A stretch of DNA of 23,021 nt, taken from Deltaproteobacteria bacterium. GTDB taxonomy: Bacteria; Desulfobacterota; Desulfobacteria; Desulfobacterales; B30-G6. The first letter of the stretch is position 1; every line of letters starts with the position of its first letter. Location: the NCBI GenBank assembly GCA_003647375.1, contig QMMS01000033.1:1-23021 (forward strand), in the 5' to 3' direction. The position numbers and the translations under genes were made by a program. This document shows, piece after piece, positions 1 through 7,612 of the stretch. The notes below the pieces were generated by a model. That model was not told the DNA's origin. It made no database searches and worked only from the letters and a program-made list of their open reading frames with translations.

Positions 1-1329
1 ACCATGGACATCAAAATCGCCCATCCCATCGAAGCTCTGGACTACAACAAACGGTTCATCGATCAGATCACCAGCGCCAAAGTCAACAAAACCCAGGGCG
101 CACTGGGCACACCGTTTATCTGGGGGGCTACCAATAGCTGGGGTGGTTTACGTACCCGCAATTTTCAATACAATCAGCTTGAAAACGCCGACGACATCGA
201 GCCCGAAAGGATCGATGAGATCGCCACAGAAACCATAGGACCCTACCACATGACAGGATGCTTTGGCTGCCAGGTTCACTGCCGCGCCCAATACAAGGTT
301 CCGTCAGGCCCCTATGCCGGAAAATATGATGAAGGACCGGAATACACATCCCAGGGCGCCTTCGGTGCTGAACCGGACTGCAGAAAAGCGGAAACGGTTC
401 TGACAGGGAATCACCTGGTCAATCAGTATGGTGTGGATAACCTGGAGATCGGCAGCATCATCTCATGGGCCATGGAACTTTTTGAACTTGGCATCATCAC
501 CACCAAAGAAACCGACGGGCTGGACCTCCGATTCGGAAATGACGAGGCACTGTTGGAGATGGTTCACCGAATTTGCCAACGCAAGGGGTGGCTGGGGGAC
601 GTCCTGGCCGACGGCGGCATTCCGGCATCCCGGAAGATCGGTAAAAAATCCTTTGATTACCTCATCCAGGTAAAAGGGATGAGCAATCTCCACTCCGACG
701 AACGCGGTACACCGGCGCTGGCCCTCAATGTTGCCACGGCTTCCCGAGGCTCCGATCATCTGCGTAGCCGACCAGCCATCGATCTCTATCACCTTCCGGA
801 AAAAGTGCTTCGAAAGATATATAGCAGTCCCATACCTTATGACGGCCCCTTAAGCTCGGAACACACCGAATACATCGGCAAACCCTGGCAGGTCTTCTGG
901 CAGCAGAATTGTTATATGGCCGTCGACTGCCTTGGAATCTGTAAATACCACACGGTGTTTTTAGGAGCCACCCTGCCCAATTTCGAAGACTGGCCCAAGG
1001 TGATCTACTACAACACCGGTCTTGAATTTACACCGGAAGAGATCTGGGAGGTTTCCGAACGTTGTAACAATATTGAGAGGTTGTTCAACCTGAGGGAAGG
1101 ACTTGAACGGGAAGATCCTGTCAAAGGCGATACGCTCAATCACCGCTATTTCGATGAGCCGTTAAAACGAGGGGCTCCCGACATTATCGGACTGACAATC
1201 GATCGAAAAAAGTTCAAAAAAATGGTGGATGAGTTCTATGAACATAACGGCTGGGACAAAAAGGGTGTTCCAACGCCTGAAACCTTGCGTCGGCTTGGCC
1301 TGGATCAGGAACCAGCTCATTTATTATAG
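1..1329 (+). CDS. Aldehyde:ferredoxin oxidoreductase family protein (5'-truncated by window edge)
   Basis: Tungsten/molybdenum bis-pterin enzyme that in this family oxidises aldehydes (or related substrates) to acids and passes electrons to ferredoxin. The reading frame is open from base 1 and the first ATG (base 4) is probably internal: about 440 residues are present against roughly 600 for the family, so the N-terminal pterin domain is missing. Counting from that ATG, C86, C89 and C93 form the CxxCxxxC part of the [4Fe-4S] site, and D308-xx-G-I-C313 matches the family D-xx-G-L-C motif that gives the fourth cysteine and contacts the pterin. A DERG stretch near residue 232 is also typical. 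The next gene, 20 bp downstream, encodes a four-cluster ferredoxin, fitting a two-subunit AOR of the type found in anaerobic bacteria. The substrate cannot be read from sequence; the following EutA-like gene makes acetaldehyde one guess only. Confidence 0.9.
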   Translation, partial: TMDIKIAHPIEALDYNKRFIDQITSAKVNKTQGALGTPFIWGATNSWGGLRTRNFQYNQLENADDIEPERIDEIATETIGPYHMTGCFGCQVHCRAQYKVPSGPYAGKYDEGPEYTSQGAFGAEPDCRKAETVLTGNHLVNQYGVDNLEIGSIISWAMELFELGIITTKETDGLDLRFGNDEALLEMVHRICQRKGWLGDVLADGGIPASRKIGKKSFDYLIQVKGMSNLHSDERGTPALALNVATASRGSDHLRSRPAIDLYHLPEKVLRKIYSSPIPYDGPLSSEHTEYIGKPWQVFWQQNCYMAVDCLGICKYHTVFLGATLPNFEDWPKVIYYNTGLEFTPEEIWEVSERCNNIERLFNLREGLEREDPVKGDTLNHRYFDEPLKRGAPDIIGLTIDRKKFKKMVDEFYEHNGWDKKGVPTPETLRRLGLDQEPAHLL

Positions 1330-1349
1330 ATAATGGAGAGGAAAAGACA

Positions 1350-1847
1350 ATGGAGAAAGTTCTATCTGTCGATTTTCAAAAATGTACCGGTTGCCGTTTG
1401 TGCGAAATAGTGTGTTCGGTCATGCATGACGGTGTTTCCAATCCCGCCAGAAGCAGAATCAGGATTGTGAAATGGGAAGATGAGGGTCAATATATTCCGA
1501 TGATCTGTCAACAATGTGAGGACGCGCCCTGTCTGAATGTCTGTCCGGTGGGAGCCATATCCAGAGATGAGGATTACGGCTTTTTAAATGTCGACTACAA
1601 TACGTGTATCGGTTGCCGTTCTTGTGTAAGCATCTGCCCTTTCGGGGCCATGAATTACACCCGGATCGACAAAAAGATATTCAAATGCGACCTGTGCGGG
1701 GGAGACCCACAGTGCGTGCGATTCTGTGAGATGAAGGCTGTCGATTATATTTCATCTGATCGTATCAGCGCCGAGAAACAAAGAGATGCGGCCACACGTT
1801 TCTATGGCGCGCAAAAAAAGGCGACAGCACTCCAGGAGCCATTTTAG
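1350..1847 (+). CDS. Four-[4Fe-4S] ferredoxin-type electron-transfer subunit
   Basis: A 165-residue polyferredoxin-like protein of the HycB/DmsB/AOR small-subunit type. It has sixteen cysteines in four groups: C12/15/18/22, C53/56/61/65, C86/89/92/96 and C113/116/122/126, enough for four [4Fe-4S] clusters. There is no signal peptide or membrane segment, so it is probably cytoplasmic. It begins 20 bp after the AOR-family gene with a purine-rich ribosome binding site (GGAGAGGAAAAG) before ATG 1350, and is very likely its electron-transfer partner. The last 25 residues have no cluster motif. The pairing with the AOR is inference from adjacency and family precedent. Confidence 0.9.
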   Translation: MEKVLSVDFQKCTGCRLCEIVCSVMHDGVSNPARSRIRIVKWEDEGQYIPMICQQCEDAPCLNVCPVGAISRDEDYGFLNVDYNTCIGCRSCVSICPFGAMNYTRIDKKIFKCDLCGGDPQCVRFCEMKAVDYISSDRISAEKQRDAATRFYGAQKKATALQEPF

Positions 1848-1859
1848 CCCGAACATTTC

Positions 1860-3308
1860 ATGAAAATGGATATCAACACAATCACATTACGTTCTGTGGG
1901 TATCGATGTCGGCAGTTCGACATCGCATCTGGTCTTCTCGAATCTGGTATTGGTGAGGGATGAGATGTCCCCCTCCCATCGTTTCAAAATCGAGCAACGA
2001 GAGGTGGTTTACGAGGGAAAGATCATCGATACACCCCTGCAAGATAACGATACGATTGACATCAGTCGATTGATTGGCTTTGTGAGGGCTGAGTGCAAGC
2101 GGGCCGATATCGATCCGGAAGATATTCATACGGGTGCGGTAATCATAACGGGAGAGACGGCAAAAAAGCGTAATGCACGAGAGATCGTGGAGGCATTGTC
2201 CAAAGATACGGGAAAATTTGTCGCAGCTACCGCCGGGCCCAACTTCGAAAGCCTGCTCGCCGCGATGGGGTCCGGTGCAACTGCCCGATCAAAGGATCTG
2301 AACAAAACCATCCTGTCTTGCGACATCGGCGGCGGGACAGCAAACATGGCCATATCCGTCAGTGGTGAAGTTGTCTCTACAAGCTGCATTTCTGTTGGCG
2401 GAAGATTGCTGGCTATCGATTCCGATGGCACTATCCGCAAGTTGGACGGGCCTGCAAGAAAGGTCATGGAACATATCGGGCTGAGGTACGACGTGGGGGA
2501 TCGACTCCCGAAAGCGGATATGGAGAAAATCGCGTCATCCATGGCCGACGTGCTAATGGAGGTGATCACCGGCCCTGCATCAACGGTATTGGCAAAACAG
2601 TTGATGAATTCCACTCCGCTGGATTTTCAGTATGAAATTGACGAATATTCTTTTTCAGGAGGTGTGGCCGAGTTTATCTACGGGCCCCCGGTCGATTATG
2701 GCGACATCGGCACCATGCTTGCAGAAAAACTGATCACCTTGTTCCCCGGATTAAAAGCACCTGTTATTGAACCTGTGAACAAAATTCGGGCCACCGTCAT
2801 CGGTGCGGGAGCTTATTCATTGTCTATCTCGGGTTGCTCCGGATTTATGGATGAAAAATTGACATTTCCATTAAAAAATATCCCTGTGCTGAGGGTCGAT
2901 GTAGAGCGCTCAAAATTAAGTGTCGAGCATGTTGTCTCTCAGATAAACCTCGCCTATAATCGATTCGACTTAAATGAGGGTGAAGAGATCGTAGCGTTAT
3001 ATTTCAAGGACCCGGTCCAGGCCTCCTATCCACGCTTGGAGTTGTTTGCAAAATCGATTGAAGCCGCTCTTGTCAATTCCATCCATAAGAACATACCGAT
3101 CATTCTCATTTTTGAAAAGGACGTCGCCTGCAGCGTAGGAAGTGTCATCCAGCGGGAAACCGGCTTGAAAACAAACTTACTCTCTTTGGATGAGCTTCTT
3201 TTGGAAGAAGGAGAATGGATCGATATCGGAGCGCCTTTAGTCGACCGCCAGGTGTTTCCCGTAACCGTGAAGTCCCTTGTGTTTCATGGAGGTGCGACGG
3301 GAATCTAG
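1860..3308 (+). CDS. eutA: EutA-like ethanolamine ammonia-lyase reactivating factor (ASKHA ATPase fold)
   Basis: A 482-residue EutA-family protein. EutA reactivates adenosylcobalamin-dependent ethanolamine ammonia-lyase by ATP-driven release of damaged cofactor. Visible motifs: a phosphate-1 loop GIDVGSSTS near residues 14-22, a second nucleotide-binding loop DIGGGT at 155-160, and VIGAGAYS near 314, all as in the actin/Hsp70/sugar-kinase superfamily. The gene starts 12 bp after the ferredoxin gene without a clear Shine-Dalgarno; ATG 1866 is an alternative start. EutB and EutC, its usual partners, are absent from the window, and its neighbours are AOR and ferredoxin genes. It may serve an ammonia-lyase encoded upstream or elsewhere, or may have been recruited to another B12 enzyme. 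Family assignment is strong; the client protein is unknown. Confidence 0.85.
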   Translation: MKMDINTITLRSVGIDVGSSTSHLVFSNLVLVRDEMSPSHRFKIEQREVVYEGKIIDTPLQDNDTIDISRLIGFVRAECKRADIDPEDIHTGAVIITGETAKKRNAREIVEALSKDTGKFVAATAGPNFESLLAAMGSGATARSKDLNKTILSCDIGGGTANMAISVSGEVVSTSCISVGGRLLAIDSDGTIRKLDGPARKVMEHIGLRYDVGDRLPKADMEKIASSMADVLMEVITGPASTVLAKQLMNSTPLDFQYEIDEYSFSGGVAEFIYGPPVDYGDIGTMLAEKLITLFPGLKAPVIEPVNKIRATVIGAGAYSLSISGCSGFMDEKLTFPLKNIPVLRVDVERSKLSVEHVVSQINLAYNRFDLNEGEEIVALYFKDPVQASYPRLELFAKSIEAALVNSIHKNIPIILIFEKDVACSVGSVIQRETGLKTNLLSLDELLLEEGEWIDIGAPLVDRQVFPVTVKSLVFHGGATGI

Positions 3309-3366
3309 TAAAAATGTCATTTAGCCCAATCCTGCGTATTCGCTTCTGGAAACACACCGAATATTT

Positions 3367-3468
3367 CGCGCCTCTGACGGGTTCATTGACAAGGCACTCA
3401 GGAGCGCAGCCGTAGTTTTTCTACTGCAAGTTCCTGATAACGCAGACAATGAGCTCGTCAGGGACGCG
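3367..3468. repeat. Long imperfect stem-loop element between convergent genes
   Basis: Two 22-base arms (3367-3388 and 3447-3468) are inverted complements with four mismatches by eye. Nested inside are TCAGGA (3398-3403) with TCCTGA (3432-3437) and GTAG-TTTTT-CTAC (3412-3424), so the whole 102 bp can fold into one long interrupted hairpin. It lies between the stop of the EutA-like gene and the stop of the minus-strand MoaD-like gene. It could be a bidirectional terminator or a copy of a dispersed palindromic repeat; the genome copy number cannot be seen here. Confidence 0.6.
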
Positions 3469-3475
3469 AAACGGG

Positions 3476-3748
3476 CTATCCGCCTGCCAGCATAAGTGTA
3501 ATCTGGATTTCATCACCATCCCGTACAGGTTTTTTGAGTTCGTCCGGGTAAGTACTTTCCAGATTAAGGTAAATTTCGATGAGATTGTTCAGCGTTCCGT
3601 CTCGATGATACAGAACGTTCCTCATATCAGGAAAACGGCCGACCAGATCGTTGAGGCACTCCCCGATGGTCCGGCCGACGACTTCGATGGTTTTCCTGTT
3701 GCCGGTGTACTGACGATGGCTTGAATGTAGGTTGACTTTAACGCTCAT
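3476..3748 (-). CDS. MoaD/ThiS-like ubiquitin-fold sulfur carrier
   Basis: A 90-residue beta-grasp protein ending in Gly-Gly (LMLAGG at the C-terminus), the mark of MoaD/ThiS sulfur carriers whose terminal glycine is adenylated and thiocarboxylated. It starts at ATG 3748 with AGGA about seven bases upstream. MoaD-type carriers donate sulfur to molybdopterin, the cofactor of both the AOR-family and xanthine dehydrogenase-family enzymes in this window, and MoaD-like genes are often found near AOR genes. It converges on the EutA-like gene and has its own promoter-like sequence. ThiS or a tungstopterin-specific role cannot be excluded, and no MoaE or MoeB partner is adjacent. Confidence 0.8.
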   Translation of the reverse strand: MSVKVNLHSSHRQYTGNRKTIEVVGRTIGECLNDLVGRFPDMRNVLYHRDGTLNNLIEIYLNLESTYPDELKKPVRDGDEIQITLMLAGG

Positions 3749-3786
3749 ACTGCAATCCTATAATAATGAGTTGAAACTTTTCTTAT

Positions 3787-3814
3787 ATTATAAGAATCTT
3801 ATGAAAGATAGCAA
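3787..3814 (-). promoter_or_regulatory. Putative promoter of the MoaD-like gene
   Basis: On the minus strand TTGCTA (3809-3814) is followed after 16 bases by a perfect TATAAT (3787-3792), about 40 bp upstream of the start codon. The -10 lies inside a 13-bp palindrome, CTTATATTATAAG (3782-3794). The region is AT-rich, so a chance match is possible. Confidence 0.4.
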
Positions 3815-3964
3815 GCAGGCATTCAAGTTGACTTGCATCTTTAAATACAACTGGCAGCGGCGGGTCTTACGGCGCCTTAGGAGCGAGTTTTGGCCGTCTT
3901 TAAAGCGAATTTCCGTAGACCGTCAAGACAACCCAGCTTGAGGTTTGAGGATAACCGCGTAAAC

Positions 3965-3985
3965 AAATATGATTTTCCCATATTT
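3965..3985. promoter_or_regulatory. Candidate operator upstream of the IclR-family gene
   Basis: Perfect 7-bp inverted arms AAATATG and CATATTT are separated by seven bases and end 20 bp before the start codon of the IclR regulator. Position and symmetry suit an autoregulatory site for a dimeric regulator. The sequence is AT-rich, so the call rests on position rather than on a known consensus. Confidence 0.35.
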
Positions 3986-4005
3986 ATCATTAAAAGGAAC
4001 GTCTT

Positions 4006-4794
4006 ATGTCGATACTCGAACCAGTCGCAAAACAACCGGGCTATCAAGCCCCCGCTGTCCATAAGGCCTTCCAGTTGCTTCGCACCGTTGCTGCTTCACA
4101 TAGACCCCTCGGGCTCACCGAACTTGCCCAGCAACTCGGTTACAGCAAAAGTACAACCCACGGACTGGTTCATGCGCTTTTACGGGAAGGCGCGTTAGCT
4201 CAGGAGTCAAATGGACGCGGGCTTTTTTTAGGCCCGGTCGTTTCCGACTTGACTTTTAATAGCTGGAACTACTTGAAAGTGAATGAGTTGACCCAACCGA
4301 TTATCAATGCCATTCGAGATACGGCAGGCGAAACAGTTTTTTTCGGCGTTTTAATCAATAAACGGGTAATTATCTTAACTATCGCGGAGGCTGCCGTACC
4401 GCTCAAGATTTCCGGCTCAACCGGTACCAGTATTTCACTTTTTGCAGGTGCTGTCGGTAAAGTCTTTCTTGCGGATGCAAAAACCAGTGTCGTAAAACAG
4501 TTGCTCCAGAAGAAAAAGCTGCCACGCTATACACCACGTTCCATATGGAAAGAGAGCGATTACCTGGAGGAACTGGAACAGGTACGCAAGCTGGGGTATG
4601 CCGTTGACAATGAAGAATACCTCACCGGCCTGAAGGCAGTTGCCGTAGCGCTCCACAACCAAAAGGGACCCCCCATGGCCGTCTGGGTCGTTGGTTTGTC
4701 CAGTGCCATGAATACGGAAAAAATTGACCGGATAATCGACAACCTTGTTGCAAAAGCTGACATGCTCCACCAAACATTGACCGAAAACATGTGA
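4006..4794 (+). CDS. IclR-family transcriptional regulator
   Basis: A 262-residue IclR-type regulator. The N-terminal winged helix-turn-helix covers about residues 18-65 (recognition region around GYSKSTTHGLVHALL), followed by the C-terminal GAF-like effector domain (about 80-255). ATG 4006 is preceded by AAAGGA at seven bases' spacing. IclR proteins commonly control catabolism of small organic acids, aromatics or aldehydes as ligand-responsive repressors or activators. The gene overlaps the start of the downstream HD-domain gene, so the two are probably co-transcribed. Its target is unknown; the AOR/EutA operon to the left is a candidate only by proximity. A palindrome at 3965-3985 may be its own operator. 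Confidence 0.9.
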   Translation: MSILEPVAKQPGYQAPAVHKAFQLLRTVAASHRPLGLTELAQQLGYSKSTTHGLVHALLREGALAQESNGRGLFLGPVVSDLTFNSWNYLKVNELTQPIINAIRDTAGETVFFGVLINKRVIILTIAEAAVPLKISGSTGTSISLFAGAVGKVFLADAKTSVVKQLLQKKKLPRYTPRSIWKESDYLEELEQVRKLGYAVDNEEYLTGLKAVAVALHNQKGPPMAVWVVGLSSAMNTEKIDRIIDNLVAKADMLHQTLTENM

Positions 4795-5393
4795 TGCGAC
4801 CGCTTTCACGACATATGAAATATAACCGATTCATTCAAGAACTTTATCAACTGGCTGAACCATACCTGCGCATGCGTATAGATTTCATTCACACCCAGGT
4901 TGCCCATGGGTATGCCTTGCTTCTGCTCGAAAAGGAAAGCGGTGACCGGAAAATTGTCGAACCGGCCATCATTCTTCACGATATCGGATGGTCCGCGCTC
5001 AGGCCGGAAGACATCGAGGCCGCCTATGGGGTTCGGGCCACAGGTGAAAAAGCACGGAAACTAAATCGTATTCACGAAGTCAAGGGGGCCGGAATTGCAC
5101 AGGAGATCCTGTTAAAAATTGGTTGCGACACCTTAACAATCAGTAAAATCACAAAAATCATTGAAAGGCATGATTCTGGAAAAAAACCGTGCACGCTGGA
5201 AGAAAAGATTGTTAAAGATGCGGATAAACTCTGGCGATTTTCAAAGATCGGATACGCTCATGAGTTGAAAAGGCAAGCCCTGACCCATGAGGTAAGATAC
5301 GCCTTTCTATCAAAAAATATAGATAATTGGTTTTTTACCAAGACCGCAAAGACACTGGCAGAGAAAGAACTTCAAGAGCGAGATAGAGAGTAG
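4794..5393 (+). CDS. HD-domain phosphohydrolase-like protein
   Basis: A 199-residue protein with a metal-dependent HD superfamily arrangement: an early His (H33, in FIHTQVAHG), the H62-D63 doublet (ILHDIG), a downstream His in IHEVKGAG, ERHDSG, and a final Asp in VKDADKLWR. Such proteins hydrolyse phosphomonoesters or nucleotides, but the substrate is not predictable. The start overlaps the IclR stop: ATG 4794 shares one base with that TGA (TGATG), while GTG 4791 and ATG 4815 are in-frame alternatives. The overlap suggests translational coupling with the regulator. The gene ends 13 bp before the stop of the convergent selenoprotein gene. Confidence 0.8.
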   Translation: MRPLSRHMKYNRFIQELYQLAEPYLRMRIDFIHTQVAHGYALLLLEKESGDRKIVEPAIILHDIGWSALRPEDIEAAYGVRATGEKARKLNRIHEVKGAGIAQEILLKIGCDTLTISKITKIIERHDSGKKPCTLEEKIVKDADKLWRFSKIGYAHELKRQALTHEVRYAFLSKNIDNWFFTKTAKTLAEKELQERDRE

Positions 5394-5406
5394 GCAACCT
5401 TGGGGT

Positions 5407-6249
5407 TTACTTGCCCAGCCGTTGCAGTTCCACCTCCACTGCAGCCGAGAAACTCTCCAGGCTGCGTTGTCGCTGCAAGCGCCCGTTGATGAAAACTGTG
5501 GGGGTACCCTTGACACCGGCTTCCCTGGCCCATTGGATGTCCTTCTGAATCTGACCCCTCACACGGGGTGCCATGCGCTGGGCATCGAAAGCGCTCTTGT
5601 CCAGATCGAGGAGGGTGCGGATCTCTTCCACCTTGGCCTCATTGAGCTTGCTGTAGTTGGCGAAAAGGGCGTCATGAAAGTCCCAGAACCGACCCTGGGC
5701 ATGTGCCGCCAGGGCGGCAGCGGCAGCCTGCCGGGCAAATTTATGGCTGCGCAAGGGGAGGTTCTTGAAAACGAGTTTGACCTGCTGGGGGTATTTCTCG
5801 AACAACTGCTCGAGTACCGGCGCGAGCCGGGCGCAGTAGGGTCATTGAAAATCAGTAAAAACCGCCACCGCCACCGCCGCGTCGGCAAATCCCTTGGTGG
5901 GAGATCCGTCAATGGGGATCTCTTGGATGAAATCCAGGTTGAGCACCTGAATTCGTTTGCCGGCGGAGTCAATCAGAAAAAGCTGATTTTCTCTCGGCCC
6001 CGGCTTAATGTGGTCCACGCCAGGGTCCACCACCAGCGTGTCGCGCAGGTTACCATTTTCCCTGAAGATCTTTAGTTCGGCATCGGAAGTAAGCACATAA
6101 ATGTACCGCCCGTTGCCGGGAATTGCCATATCAAGTGGGGTTGCGTTGAGTTGGAGGGTCTGCACCACCCGGGCGTCCACTTCGGCATGGGCCATGGAGA
6201 CCACTGCCAGTAGAAGAATTGGGAGTAACAGCCATTGTTTTATTTTCAT
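5407..6249 (-). CDS. Secreted DsbA-like thiol oxidoreductase, probable selenoprotein (UPYC) with N-terminal beta-propeller-like segment
   Basis: Read through one in-frame TGA (bases 5844-5842) this is a continuous 280-residue protein. Residues 1-22 form a signal peptide (Lys-rich start, Leu-rich core, AHA cleavage site). Residues about 30-120 resemble NHL/YVTN-type beta-propeller repeats. From about 122 there is a DsbA-like thioredoxin fold: FTDFQ-U136-PYC139, then the family's cis-Pro motif at GTP250. The TGA falls exactly on the first cysteine of CPYC, as in known Sec-containing thiol oxidoreductases, and a hairpin follows it directly. The start ATG 6249 has AAGGA eight bases upstream; ATG 6267 is in frame but lacks this. 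An ordinary gene caller would split it into a 135-residue lipoprotein-like fragment and a C-terminal DsbA piece. A nonsense mutation of TGC or TGT is the alternative, but precise placement makes Sec far more likely. Confidence 0.85.
5806..5836 (-). promoter_or_regulatory. SECIS-like hairpin just downstream of the TGA
   Basis: Read on the minus strand, CCGGC-TCGC-GCCGG (5830-5817) is a perfect 5-bp GC stem with a four-base loop at +17 to +20 after the TGA. An outer CTGC/GCAG pairing (5836-5833 with 5809-5806) extends it below an internal loop. Bacterial SECIS elements lie inside the coding region right after the UGA with the apical loop roughly 16-37 nt away and usually a G in the loop; here a G is the third loop base. 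Confidence 0.6.
5842..5844 (-). other. In-frame TGA, predicted selenocysteine codon (Sec136)
   Basis: TGA replaces the first cysteine codon of a CPYC redox motif, with conserved DsbA sequence continuing in the same frame on both sides (FTDFQ before, PYCARLAPVLEQLF after). Recoding by SelB/SelC is inferred; selABC are not in this window. Confidence 0.8.
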
Positions 6250-6369
6250 GGGAATATCCTTTCTCAATCAACATCTGCAGGGTTTAAAGTCAAAACAGGC
6301 TCACAATGTTCTCGATAGCATGTCGATTGCAGTCATGCAAGGTTCCCGAAAATTCTCAATATTGCGCAA

Positions 6370-7296
6370 TCAATACTGAAGCCTTTTGAATCTTTCATGC
6401 ATGAGATCGATATATTTTGTCTTCATGGCATCAGATAAAAAGCATTGTCGAATCAAATCAATCCATTTTGGGAATGCGGCTACAATACGACTTTGTGTTT
6501 GTTGTATTGTTTTTGGGGTCAACTCAAGACATTCTTTCGCAAAATATTCCAATAAATCTTTTCTTTTTAGCTTGTTCTTCTTTCCGTTCAAAGGAAGTGC
6601 CAGTTCCTCCTCCGAGTTTATGATTATCGTTGAGTTTAACAAGTCATAAGCCGGAGACAATTCGATTTTCAAATCATGTCTCACCACGGAAAAATTTTTC
6701 AAATGCATATCTTCATTTCCAGTAAGGAAATTAAAAAGCGTCAAATTGAACAGCCTTAACTTCTCGACCATGGGAAATGTACAAAACCTTTCGATAATGG
6801 ATATAACCTGCTCCATGGATGATTCATATTTAGTGTTCCGATCTTTGCCGGAGAGCTGAGCAAAATCTTCCATCTGGATTTTACCGGATTTGCCTGTACG
6901 ATCAAAACGACGTATAAAATAGGTCATGGTGCCATCTGTTGAATACACCAAACCATGCAAAGGAACATCGATTCCAACTTGCTCAGCCAGACGCATGGTC
7001 ACATCTTCATTCTCCGGGATTTCTCTATATTGAATCGTCTGCGGTTTAAAAATATAGCGCCCGCCGGTATCCACAACTTCGAAAATCGCATTTTTTATAT
7101 TCAAACGAACGCTTAATTTAGGCTGAACTCCTTGAATTGACATTTTTGAAGCCCGGGCAACTGCCTCCCTGATTTGTTCCGCTGCAGAATATGGAAAGTC
7201 TTTTAACGATCTCAGTCTAGGCGATAATTTTTTCAAACCTCTGGGAGAATATTTACCGTCTTCACATTTTTCATATGTAATGGGGCACAAGTTCAT
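6370..7296 (-). CDS. hipT: HipT-like serine/threonine kinase toxin (HipA core kinase)
   Basis: A 308-residue HipA-like kinase lacking the N-terminal subdomain that is fused in E. coli K-12 HipA. Visible motifs are the Gly-rich loop S53-IQG-VQPK60 (autophosphorylation site region in HipT), catalytic-loop G-N-E-D196-M-H-L-K-N and metal-binding PAYD218LL. The missing N-terminal subdomain is supplied by the separate hipS gene just upstream (4-bp gap, SD TAAGGA). HipA-family toxins phosphorylate aminoacyl-tRNA synthetases: GltX for HipA, TrpS for characterised HipT; the target here is inferred only. The gene is visibly AT-rich compared with the flanking metabolic genes, suggesting horizontal acquisition as part of hipBST. 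Confidence 0.88.
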   Translation of the reverse strand: MNLCPITYEKCEDGKYSPRGLKKLSPRLRSLKDFPYSAAEQIREAVARASKMSIQGVQPKLSVRLNIKNAIFEVVDTGGRYIFKPQTIQYREIPENEDVTMRLAEQVGIDVPLHGLVYSTDGTMTYFIRRFDRTGKSGKIQMEDFAQLSGKDRNTKYESSMEQVISIIERFCTFPMVEKLRLFNLTLFNFLTGNEDMHLKNFSVVRHDLKIELSPAYDLLNSTIIINSEEELALPLNGKKNKLKRKDLLEYFAKECLELTPKTIQQTQSRIVAAFPKWIDLIRQCFLSDAMKTKYIDLMHERFKRLQY

Positions 7297-7300
7297 TTCC

Positions 7301-7612
7301 TTAAGTTATCTCCTCAACGGTAACGGCACCCACCAATTCGTTTCCTACCGCTAAAAGCTGACTGAAATAATCATACGTATCAATTTTACGCTGTTTCAAG
7401 AGGCCATCGAGAAGGATTCCTTCGGGTAGCAGCCCATCGAAAAAGGGAGGAAAACGATCAAAAACAAACGCCCTTTCTTTCACCGGCATGGTTAACGAAA
7501 CAGGAGGCCCCTTATAGCTTTCAAAATAAGTGAATCGGTAGCTTTTCCACGGCACTATCTCCTCAAGAGTGCCTGCGGGTGAACCATGCATACATACCTC
7601 AGCTCTTCTCAT
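7301..7612 (-). CDS. hipS: HipS-like protein (stand-alone HipA N-terminal subdomain)
   Basis: A 103-residue protein matching the N-subdomain-1 of HipA: an early beta strand ending in HGSPAGTLEE, the core FTYFESYKG-PPVSLTMP, and the motif PPFFDGLLPEG that is highly conserved in HipA N-termini. In characterised HipBST systems HipS acts as the antitoxin against HipT while HipB augments it and represses transcription. It overlaps hipB by 14 bp and is followed after 4 bp by hipT. It starts at ATG 7612; ATG 7591 would cut into the conserved strand. Confidence 0.85.
   Translation of the reverse strand: MRRAEVCMHGSPAGTLEEIVPWKSYRFTYFESYKGPPVSLTMPVKERAFVFDRFPPFFDGLLPEGILLDGLLKQRKIDTYDYFSQLLAVGNELVGAVTVEEIT

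Noticed and set aside
5407..5805. Stand-alone truncated DsbA C-terminal fragment
   Set aside because: It is the downstream half of the Sec-containing frame; the homology continues upstream through the TGA to PYC and FTDFQ.
5422..6075. Plus-strand ORF of 217 codons opposite the DsbA-like gene
   Set aside because: Its product has no recognisable motif, and it is the antisense image of a clearly conserved protein on the minus strand.
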